This document shows, one piece after another, positions 6,709 to 11,951 of a DNA stretch of 11,951 nucleotides. Source of the stretch: Burkholderiales bacterium (GTDB lineage Bacteria; Pseudomonadota; Gammaproteobacteria; Burkholderiales; Casimicrobiaceae); the NCBI GenBank assembly GCA_031275075.1, contig JAISPI010000069.1:1-11951 (forward strand), in the 5' to 3' direction. The translations under genes and the position numbers were made by a program. Within the stretch, counting starts at the first letter, position 1, and each line of letters opens with the position of its first letter. Below the pieces are notes generated by a model. The model saw only the letters and a program-made list of their open reading frames with translations, searched no databases and was not told the origin of the DNA.

Positions 6709-7439
6709 CGCTTCTTAATAGAAGCAATTTTTTTGCGTTGTGTTTCTCTGGCTTGTTCAGCCAGAGTATGAAGAGGAAAGAAACGTTTTGTAATTGCACC
6801 TTGACCCAAGTGGCGCTCGATCTCCCGGACAACAGAAGGGCGCTTATCCTTTTCGACGTTTGCTCTTTTGTCGTCGCTTTCATTGGCTGCTTGCCATGCG
6901 CTGACCTTGCCGATCGCGAATACCGGGTTGCTCGGTATTCGACCGCTTAACCGAATAAAAAGAAAACTGTACCATTTCTTCTTGTCTTTCTGTTGATCGT
7001 CGTCTTGCTGGTTTAGTTGGATGTAAAGAGTACCTCCTCGCATGTTCTTTGGAATTAGCCAATCACAAGACGGGTGGTAGGTGATGGGTAATTGAACATC
7101 TTGCCAGGCGATATTCCACGACCAACGTGATTGGAAGCGACCATCGAAACGAATACCGCGATCGTCGATCCACAGGCGGTCGTGTCGATGAAAATAGGGC
7201 AAAAGGAAGACCGCAAAAAGCCCCAAAAAAAAGATCGAAAATGGCAGGGGTTTTTCTAGAAATCCCATAGAGAGTGTGTTTAATAGCGCGGATAGCTCTA
7301 CGCCACTCCCCATGAAAACTATGATTATGATAATCGGAACGAGAAGGATAACGAAACCGATCAACAAGGTGGCGGTGGCAAACAAAAGCGATTTGGCAAT
7401 AGCGTGTGGCAGGCTGCCGCTTTTGATGTGGAATTCCAT
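6705..7439 (-). CDS. Hypothetical membrane protein, two transmembrane segments
   Basis: I do not recognise this 244-residue protein. It has two N-terminal hydrophobic segments (about 18–44, very rich in Ile/Val/Leu, and 63–83). A probably cytoplasmic, beta-rich part follows (RLWIDDRGIRFDGRFQSRW, SWNIAWQDVQLPITYHP, GTLYIQLNQQ), then a highly charged linker and a basic C-terminus ending KKIASIKKR. Two helices followed by short alternating strands with Trp residues resemble bacterial PH-like membrane proteins such as YdbT or YcxB; this is a guess from pattern, not an identification. It begins 21 nt after the I42 inhibitor gene on the same strand, so the two form a unit. Composition is more AT-rich than in mltD or xerD. 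Its last codons contain the terminator of the convergent operon. The frame is solid; the function is unknown. Confidence 0.75.
   Translation of the reverse strand: MEFHIKSGSLPHAIAKSLLFATATLLIGFVILLVPIIIIIVFMGSGVELSALLNTLSMGFLEKPLPFSIFFLGLFAVFLLPYFHRHDRLWIDDRGIRFDGRFQSRWSWNIAWQDVQLPITYHPSCDWLIPKNMRGGTLYIQLNQQDDDQQKDKKKWYSFLFIRLSGRIPSNPVFAIGKVSAWQAANESDDKRANVEKDKRPSVVREIERHLGQGAITKRFFPLHTLAEQARETQRKKIASIKKR
6710..6734 (+). terminator. Rho-independent terminator of mltD–ybeD
   Basis: A perfect 6-bp stem GCTTCT / AGAAGC (6710–6715 and 6720–6725) with a TAAT loop is followed by AA and seven Ts (6728–6734). It begins 2 nt after the ybeD stop. It lies wholly within the 3' coding part of the convergent minus-strand gene. 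Read on the minus strand it has no T-run, so it works for the plus strand only. Confidence 0.85.
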
Positions 7440-7460
7440 AGCCGTTCAACCTGCTTCAAG

Positions 7461-7895
7461 TCAATGCACAACAACCCGGTACAGGATTTTTTTCGTGGCT
7501 TCTTGATGGTTTTCCCAAGACCGCCGGTACTCGAAAGCCAGCACTTGTACACCAGGCCGGGCGGCAGTAAACGAAAAAATCTCCGTGCCGCCGACGCCGA
7601 CGCGCGGCTCCGAACCTTCCGGCGTCGCCGGAACTTCATAGCGCGGACTGGCGTCGAGCAACATGCCACGCATCGGCTCGGTCTGCACCCATTGGTGACC
7701 GGTCGAGCGGTTGCTCTGCAAACGAACTTGCAATTGCTGGCCGACTTCAAGTGGGATGTCGGCACCGTTCAGCGCTTCGGTGGCGATGGTGCCATAAGAC
7801 AGGGACAACGTTTTTTCGGATTCGGCGGATTTTGTGGCGCAACCAACCAAGATAATGACGGCCAGCGCCGCGACGAAAACAGATAGATTCTTCAT
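7461..7895 (-). CDS. Chagasin-like (I42 family) protease inhibitor lipoprotein
   Basis: This is a predicted secreted inhibitor of papain-type cysteine proteases. The 144-residue precursor has a hydrophobic signal (VFVAALAVIILVGC) with a lipobox Cys19, so the mature part is probably tethered to the outer membrane. The three inhibitory loops of chagasin are recognisable: SNRSTGHQW (about 61–69, counterpart of NPTTGY.W), GVGGTEIFSF (about 100–109) and YRRSWE (about 123–128, counterpart of RPWE). The mature length is ordinary for the family. ATG 7895 has only a weak GGA upstream. It is the first gene of a two-gene minus-strand unit with an unknown membrane protein. Whether the target is an own protease or that of a host, predator or competitor cannot be told from sequence. 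The I42 assignment rests on the three loops and their spacing. Confidence 0.85.
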   Translation of the reverse strand: MKNLSVFVAALAVIILVGCATKSAESEKTLSLSYGTIATEALNGADIPLEVGQQLQVRLQSNRSTGHQWVQTEPMRGMLLDASPRYEVPATPEGSEPRVGVGGTEIFSFTAARPGVQVLAFEYRRSWENHQEATKKILYRVVVH

Positions 7896-7961
7896 GGAAT
7901 GTTCCGAAAAGCGAGAGGAGACCCAAATACCAAGTTTACCCCAGCATCGCGCTGAACGTCA

Positions 7962-8510
7962 TCATTTGCGCAAAATAGCGGCACCGAGAGGGACGTTGAG
8001 ATGGGAAAGAAGTGTTTGCCATGCCGCCACTTTCTCTGTCAGCGGCATCGTATGCGCCGGACTGGTCGAAGGCAACAGCAGTAACGCGATATGGCGCTCG
8101 GCGGCGAGGTGGGTCAATGGGCGTTGCCCAATACGGGTAGCGGTTTGGCCGTTGAAAGCGATGGCTTTGAGTTGCGGCAACTGTTGCAACAGTTCAGTGA
8201 GCGGGTTAGGGGTGATGTTTTTGAGATTCTGGTCGAGGCTGCCTTGGCGCTGGGCTTGTCCGACGACGTCCCACAAACCGATACGATAACGCTTGAAAAC
8301 GCGCAGCCGTTGCGCATAGGAACGGTCGGCGAGATCGGGCTCATCAAGCAAAATGCCGAAGATGCGCCAGAAGTGGTTGCGGGGGTGGGCGTAGTACGCT
8401 TGCGCAGCGAGTGAAGCGCGGCCGGGCAGGCTGCCGAGCACGAGAATGCGCGTGTTACGGTAAACAATGGGAGGCAGACTGTGGTGCTGTGCGTTGGCGT
8501 TGTCAATCAT
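7962..8510 (-). CDS. Hypoxanthine/deoxyinosine DNA glycosylase (UDG superfamily)
   Basis: This is a member of the uracil-DNA glycosylase superfamily, in the branch that removes hypoxanthine (deaminated adenine) from DNA. The 182-residue protein has LVLGSLPGRASLAAQAYYAHPRNHFWRI (about 23–50), the GSLPG and YYAHPRNHFW blocks characteristic of the deoxyinosine glycosylase group, and LPSTSPAH (about 146–153), the second active-site motif. It lacks the catalytic Asp–Pro motif of Ung. ATG 8510 is chosen; GTG 8513 and TTG 8522 also lie in frame. The gene overlaps the ybaK stop by 8 nt (ATGATTGA), so translation is probably coupled. It is the last gene of the argD–ogt–xerD–ybaK strand run. No terminator is seen in the 66 nt before the next gene. 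Superfamily membership is confident; substrate is by family analogy. Confidence 0.88.
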   Translation of the reverse strand: MIDNANAQHHSLPPIVYRNTRILVLGSLPGRASLAAQAYYAHPRNHFWRIFGILLDEPDLADRSYAQRLRVFKRYRIGLWDVVGQAQRQGSLDQNLKNITPNPLTELLQQLPQLKAIAFNGQTATRIGQRPLTHLAAERHIALLLLPSTSPAHTMPLTEKVAAWQTLLSHLNVPLGAAILRK

Positions 8511-9000
8511 CACTGTGCACAACAGCAGCTTCGACGAGCGTTGGCCGCAAAACGCGAATGAGATCGGCGGGAGTGATGGCGACGAGAAAACCGCGCTTGC
8601 CGCCGTTGATATAAATCATCGGAAGGTCGGCGATGCTGCGTTCCATGTACACTGGCAATGTTTTGCGTGTGCCGAACGGACTGGTGCCACCGACTTGATA
8701 ACCGCTGTGTTTTTCGGCGACATCAGGGGCGCACGGGAGAATGGTTTTAACGCGCAACCCACGCGCCAGTTGCTTTGTCGAAACCTCGCAGTCGCCGTGC
8801 ATCAGAACGATCAAAGCTTTTTTGCTATCGTCTTCCATGATCAGGGTTTTGATCACGCTGTGTTCGGAGACGCCGAGTTCGCGGGCGGAAACGGTGGTGC
8901 CGCCGTGCGCTTCATAGGTGTAAAGACATGGTGTGAAAGACACGTTCTGGGCGCGTAAAACACGAACGGCGGCGGTAACGGGATAGGTATCTTTGCTCAT
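8503..9000 (-). CDS. ybaK: Cys-tRNA(Pro)/Cys-tRNA(Cys) deacylase
   Basis: YbaK (EbsC) hydrolyses cysteine mischarged on tRNA(Pro), a trans-editing step that backs up prolyl-tRNA synthetase. The 165-residue protein covers the whole YbaK/ProX domain. HGGTTVSARELGVSEHSVIKTLIM contains the conserved lysine (about Lys51). GTSPFGTRKTLPVYME (about 105–120) holds the family's GTSPFG substrate loop, followed by YINGGKRGFLVAITPADL. ATG 9000 is preferred; a TTG at 9012 would overlap the xerD stop and add only four residues. It starts 8 nt after xerD and overlaps the glycosylase gene downstream, so it is part of a tight run of minus-strand genes. No functional link to its repair neighbours is evident. 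Confidence 0.95.
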   Translation of the reverse strand: MSKDTYPVTAAVRVLRAQNVSFTPCLYTYEAHGGTTVSARELGVSEHSVIKTLIMEDDSKKALIVLMHGDCEVSTKQLARGLRVKTILPCAPDVAEKHSGYQVGGTSPFGTRKTLPVYMERSIADLPMIYINGGKRGFLVAITPADLIRVLRPTLVEAAVVHSDD

Positions 9001-9008
9001 GAAAAATA

Positions 9009-9938
9009 TCAACGTCCGCGCGGATGGTGTTCGGCATGCAGTTGTTTGAGCCGTTCGCGGGCGACGTGGGTGTAGATGGTTGTGGTGGTAATGTCGGAGT
9101 GGCCAAGCAATAATTGTACGACGCGAAGATCGGCGCCGTGATTCAACAAATGGGTCGCGAAAGCGTGGCGCACAACATGCGGTGACAGTGTTTCAGGAGC
9201 GATACCGGCACGCAGCGCGTAACGTTTGATTAGCGCCCAGAAAGCCTGACGGGTTAATGGCGTGCGCCGCGTGGTGAGAAAAACACAGTCGTTGCGCAAA
9301 TTGCCGGCGAGAAGCGGCCGGGTTTCTTCGAGATAGCGTTTCAGCCAATCGACGGCATTTTCACCGAGCGGAACCAGCCGTTCCTTGTTGCCTTTGCCGA
9401 TGACGCGAACGACGCCGATATCAAGCGCGACTTGCATCAACTTCAAGCCGACCAGTTCGGAAACGCGCAAGCCGGTGGCGTACAGGGTTTCCAGCATCGC
9501 GCGGTCGCGCATGCCGAGCGGCGTATCGAGATCGGGCGCGTTGAGCAATGCTTCTACTTGCTCTTCAGAAATGTTTTTCGGCAGGCGCTGGGTTTGTTTC
9601 GGTGCGCGAATGCGTAACGTCGGATCGGCGGTGATTTGACCGCGTTCATGCAGCAGCCGATAAAAACGGCGCAGCGCAGAAAGGCGGCGAGCGATGGAAG
9701 ACGTTTTGGATACAGCGGAAAATTGCTCGGCGAGCCAGTGTTCAATCTCGGCACGTTCGGCGGTCAGCAAGGCATGAGGTGTCTGCTTCGAAAGCCAGAC
9801 GGAAAAGCGCGACAAATCGGCGCGGTAAGCGTTAAGCGAGGTAGCGGCGAGGCCGTCTTGCAGCCAGACCTGATCGCAAAAAAAATCAATGAGCGCGGCG
9901 TCTTCTGCGTTGGGCTTGATGGGAACGGAGCCGGACAT
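9009..9938 (-). CDS. xerD: Site-specific tyrosine recombinase XerD
   Basis: XerD works with XerC at the dif site to resolve chromosome dimers, under control of FtsK. The 309-residue protein has an N-terminal SAM-like core-binding domain (about 10–105) and a C-terminal catalytic domain. All catalytic residues are seen: Arg158 (ATGLRVSEL), Lys182 (IGKGNKER), His254 and Arg257 (LSPHVVRHAFATHLL), His280 (LLGHSDITTT) and the nucleophile Tyr289 (IYTHV). Length and motifs are those of chromosomal XerD rather than of phage or integron integrases, and PETLSPH fits XerD well. ATG 9938 has no clear Shine–Dalgarno. The gene follows a hairpin that resembles a terminator after ogt, so it may have its own promoter in the short upstream gap. 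ybaK follows 8 nt after its stop. Confidence 0.95.
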   Translation of the reverse strand: MSGSVPIKPNAEDAALIDFFCDQVWLQDGLAATSLNAYRADLSRFSVWLSKQTPHALLTAERAEIEHWLAEQFSAVSKTSSIARRLSALRRFYRLLHERGQITADPTLRIRAPKQTQRLPKNISEEQVEALLNAPDLDTPLGMRDRAMLETLYATGLRVSELVGLKLMQVALDIGVVRVIGKGNKERLVPLGENAVDWLKRYLEETRPLLAGNLRNDCVFLTTRRTPLTRQAFWALIKRYALRAGIAPETLSPHVVRHAFATHLLNHGADLRVVQLLLGHSDITTTTIYTHVARERLKQLHAEHHPRGR

Positions 9939-9963
9939 AGGTTCAGTCTAAAGCATTAGCCGG

Positions 9964-10006
9964 AAAAAACGCAAAGAGTGCAAAGATTTTTTGTGTTCTC
10001 TGCGTT
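9964..10006 (-). terminator. Hairpin/repeat resembling an intrinsic terminator after ogt
   Basis: Directly after the second ogt stop the minus strand reads AACGCAGAGAA (10006–9996), a loop, and CTCTTTGCGTT (9978–9968), ending in a run of six Ts (9969–9964). Nine of eleven arm positions pair. The words resemble a repeat I recall from environmental proteobacteria (AACGCAAAGA / TTCTCTGCGTT type), so it may be a dispersed repeat serving as a terminator. The stem is moderate in GC, so strength is uncertain. Confidence 0.55.
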
Positions 10007-10531
10007 CTATGCGGTTAAAACGGTTTCTTGCTCACTGGGTAACGCATTTTCGTGTTTCAGCAGCCAGCGTTTGATGGACAGCGGGCCACTGTCTTTGGTA
10101 TGCATGAAGCCGCCGAGCGAATGTTGGGCGACGACACGGTGGCAGGGAATAACGAGCACGACCGGATTGGCGCCGCAAGCGCCACCAACAGCGCGCGGCG
10201 CTGACTTTAACGCTTTTGCCAACGCGCCATAGGTTTGTGTGTTTCCAGCGGGAATGGCTTGCAACGCTTTCCAGACCCGCTGTTGAAACAGTGTGCCGTG
10301 CGGCAGTATCGGCACGGTAAAAACGAATTGCGGATCGTCGAGATAGCGATTCAGTTCGTGTATTGCCCGTTCGCTGAGGGCATCTGATGGCGCAGCTTCT
10401 TTTTCCTTGAGCGGCAAAAAAGCGATGTCGGTAATGTGGCGGTCGTCGCTGCGGATACCGAGCACGGCAAACGGTGTACGCCATTTGGCCGACCAAGGCT
10501 CTTGGGGCATATTGCGTACGGGCTGCTTCAT
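10007..10531 (-). CDS. ogt: O6-alkylguanine-DNA methyltransferase (second of two)
   Basis: This is a second suicide alkyltransferase of 174 residues. The N-terminal domain (about 1–75) is followed by LFQQRVWKALQAIPAGNTQTYGALAKAL (81–108, recognition helix region). VGGACGANPVVLVIPCHRVV (115–134) then holds the active-site Cys130, and LGGF stands where the first ogt has LTGYAGG. The two Ogt proteins of this window share the motifs but differ in most other positions, so they are old paralogues or of separate origin. The start is 7 nt after the aminotransferase stop, implying cotranscription. A hairpin with a T-run begins immediately after its stop. Composition matches its neighbours, and position beside xerD is, from memory, common in betaproteobacteria, so this is probably the resident copy and the one at 1818–2357 the acquired one (inference). 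Confidence 0.94.
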   Translation of the reverse strand: MKQPVRNMPQEPWSAKWRTPFAVLGIRSDDRHITDIAFLPLKEKEAAPSDALSERAIHELNRYLDDPQFVFTVPILPHGTLFQQRVWKALQAIPAGNTQTYGALAKALKSAPRAVGGACGANPVVLVIPCHRVVAQHSLGGFMHTKDSGPLSIKRWLLKHENALPSEQETVLTA

Positions 10532-10538
10532 GGTCGCG

Positions 10539-11762
10539 TTATGCCGACAGTTGAGATAGCGCGGTTTCGAGGCGCACCAGACCTTCGCGGATGTCTTCTT
10601 CGGGGATGATCAGCGGTGGCGCCAGACGCACGACATTGGAGCCGGCGGCGAGCAGCAACAGACCGGCTTTCGCTGCTGCGTCAACGACGTCGAGGGCGCG
10701 GCCTTGCAACGAATCGCTAAGCTCGCAACCGATCAGCAACCCTTCGCCGCGGATCGTCTTACAAAACGGTTGGCGCTGATGAACGGTTTTTAATCCCGCC
10801 ATGAACAGTCGATGGCGCGTTCTGACGCCTTTGAAAAAATCGGGCGTGTTGATGGTGTCGAACACGGCTTCGCCAACAGCGCAAGCGAGCGGATTGCCGC
10901 CATAGGTGGTGCCATGCACACCAGGTGTGAACACGCGGGCGATTTCGTTGGTGGTGAGCATTGCGCCGAGCGGGAAACCGCCGCCCAGTCCTTTGGCGGA
11001 CGTCAGAATATCCGGCGTAACGCCTTTGTCCATGTATGAAAACAGCGCGCCGGTACGACCCATGCCGGTTTGCACTTCATCGAGAATCAGCAACGCCTTG
11101 TGCCACCAGCACAGATGGCGTGCCATGTGCAGAAATTCTTCCGTAGCTGGAATGATGCCGCCTTCGCCCTGAATCGGTTCGAGAATCATCGCGCAAATGT
11201 TATCGCCGTGTTCATCGAACGCAGCCTGCAAGGCAGCCACATCATTGTAAGGTACATGCGTAATGCCTGCCGGTACCGGCCCGAAGCCCGACGAATATTT
11301 CGACTGTCCGCCAGCCGTGACAGTGAACAGCGTGCGACCGAGGAAAGCGTTGACCGTCGAAATGATTTGCATCTTTTGCGGCCCGGCGGTGTCGTTCGCG
11401 TAACGGCGCGCCAACTTCAACGCGGCTTCGTTGGCTTCGGCGCCGGAATTGCAGAAGAACACGCGTTCGGCAAACGTGTGTTCAACCAAACGCTGTGCCA
11501 GACGTAACGCCGGTTCGTTGGTCATCCAATTGGAAACGTGCCAGAGTTTTCTGGATTGCGCTTCCAGCGCCGCCGTTATCGCCGGATGGCAGTGTCCGAG
11601 TGCATTGACGGCAACGCCAGCGGCGAAATCGATGTACATCCGGTCTTCCTGATCCCATACGCGCGCGCCGCTGCCGCGCACCGGGATGAACGGCGCCGGC
11701 GAAAAACAGGGCACCATGATATCGTCAAAGAGCGCACGGGTGACGGGGGTGGCTGTGCTCAT
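10539..11762 (-). CDS. argD: Acetylornithine/succinylornithine aminotransferase
   Basis: This PLP-dependent class III aminotransferase of 407 residues is predicted to interconvert N-acetylornithine and N-acetylglutamate semialdehyde in arginine synthesis, or the succinyl analogue in arginine breakdown (AstC). Visible are PVRGSGARVWD (27–37), FAAGVAVNALGHCHP (46–60), FFCNSGAEANEAALKLAR (102–119, the PLP phosphate loop), EPIQGEGG (195–202), LDEVQTGMGRTG with Asp228, SAKGLGGGFPLGA with the PLP lysine 257, and HGTTYGGNPLA (283–293). The start MVPCFSPAPFIPVRG resembles AstC and ArgD equally, so the pathway is undecided. One oddity is FLGRT at 140–144, where relatives have FHGRT; the codon is CTC. 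It heads a unit with ogt 7 nt downstream. The upstream gap holds a -10-like box, but I saw no ARG box. Confidence 0.92.
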   Translation of the reverse strand: MSTATPVTRALFDDIMVPCFSPAPFIPVRGSGARVWDQEDRMYIDFAAGVAVNALGHCHPAITAALEAQSRKLWHVSNWMTNEPALRLAQRLVEHTFAERVFFCNSGAEANEAALKLARRYANDTAGPQKMQIISTVNAFLGRTLFTVTAGGQSKYSSGFGPVPAGITHVPYNDVAALQAAFDEHGDNICAMILEPIQGEGGIIPATEEFLHMARHLCWWHKALLILDEVQTGMGRTGALFSYMDKGVTPDILTSAKGLGGGFPLGAMLTTNEIARVFTPGVHGTTYGGNPLACAVGEAVFDTINTPDFFKGVRTRHRLFMAGLKTVHQRQPFCKTIRGEGLLIGCELSDSLQGRALDVVDAAAKAGLLLLAAGSNVVRLAPPLIIPEEDIREGLVRLETALSQLSA

Positions 11763-11796
11763 GATTTTTACAGTGCTAAAAAAGTAATAAAAAACT

Positions 11797-11802
11797 ATTG
11801 TA
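11797..11802 (-). promoter_or_regulatory. Possible -10 box of argD
   Basis: The minus strand carries TACAAT at 11797–11802, a five-of-six match to the -10 consensus, 34 nt upstream of the aminotransferase ATG in a markedly AT-rich 66-nt gap. No acceptable -35 lies 16–18 nt further upstream, so the promoter is weak, activator-dependent, or the match is by chance. Confidence 0.3.
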
Positions 11803-11828
11803 GTAGACCTGTGGGCACTTGGGGGCTT

Positions 11829-11951
11829 TCAGCAACGATAACCGAGCAGCGTCAGGTGATTTTTATCCAAATAACACCAATCTCCGGGGGCGAGGGCAGG
11901 CAGGGAGCCATCTTCCAGAGACAACGCGCCAAAACCGGCGCGATGCAACGC
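11829..11951 (-). CDS. C-terminus of an unidentified protein (cut by window edge)
   Basis: An open minus-strand frame enters from the right edge and ends at TGA 11829–11831 after 40 codons. It reads LHRAGFGALSLEDGSL, then PALAPGDWCYLDKNHLTLLGYRC at the end. Codon use and composition match the neighbouring genes, and the frame stays open to the edge, so it is probably the tail of a real gene on the same strand as argD, ending 66 nt before it. I do not recognise the family from this fragment. The GDWCYLD...LTLLGY pattern suggests a terminal beta strand pair, nothing more. Confidence 0.55.
   Translation of the reverse strand, partial: ALHRAGFGALSLEDGSLPALAPGDWCYLDKNHLTLLGYRC

Noticed and set aside
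7896..7961. Promoter or terminator in the gap between the deoxyinosine glycosylase and the I42 inhibitor
   Set aside because: No pair of boxes at acceptable spacing and no hairpin with a T-run could be found.

Overview
The window looks like the chromosome of a proteobacterium, most likely a betaproteobacterium. Three things point there: a one-piece tmRNA gene, the block mltD–gloB / yafS–rnhA laid out as in Escherichia coli and its relatives, and a xerD–ogt pairing that I recall from betaproteobacteria. Most genes are moderately GC-rich, with two more AT-rich patches. I cannot name a genus.

Left part (1–2400, all minus strand): a HigBA toxin–antitoxin module whose toxin gene carries one frameshift while the antitoxin is intact; then ssrA (tmRNA, 704–1066, tag ANEETYALAA); then a two-gene alkylation-repair unit, ogt followed by an AlkA-like glycosylase. 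This unit sits directly after rnhA, where many proteobacteria have dnaQ, and is clearly more AT-rich than rnhA.

Centre (2391–7895): rnhA and a YafS-like methyltransferase overlap by 4 nt on the minus strand. gloB runs the other way, and its start codon overlaps the methyltransferase start codon. mltD (a lipoprotein lytic transglycosylase with four LysM repeats) has its own promoter and is followed by ybeD and a clean intrinsic terminator. Convergent to it is a two-gene minus-strand unit: a chagasin-like (I42) protease-inhibitor lipoprotein and an unrecognised membrane protein with two transmembrane segments.

Right part (7962–11951, all minus strand): an acetylornithine/succinylornithine aminotransferase (argD/astC type), a second ogt, a hairpin repeat that resembles an intrinsic terminator, xerD, ybaK (Cys-tRNA(Pro) deacylase) and a hypoxanthine/deoxyinosine DNA glycosylase. 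The window ends in the C-terminus of an unidentified protein.

DNA-damage and DNA-processing genes are unusually dense: two O6-alkylguanine methyltransferases, an AlkA-like glycosylase, a deoxyinosine glycosylase, RNase HI and XerD. I found no convincing new multi-gene system. The points most worth a second look are the broken HigB beside an intact HigA, the ogt–alkA pair in the dnaQ position, the palindromes upstream of ssrA and higB, the duplicated mltD promoter element, and a Leu in place of the usual His in the aminotransferase's FHGRT motif.
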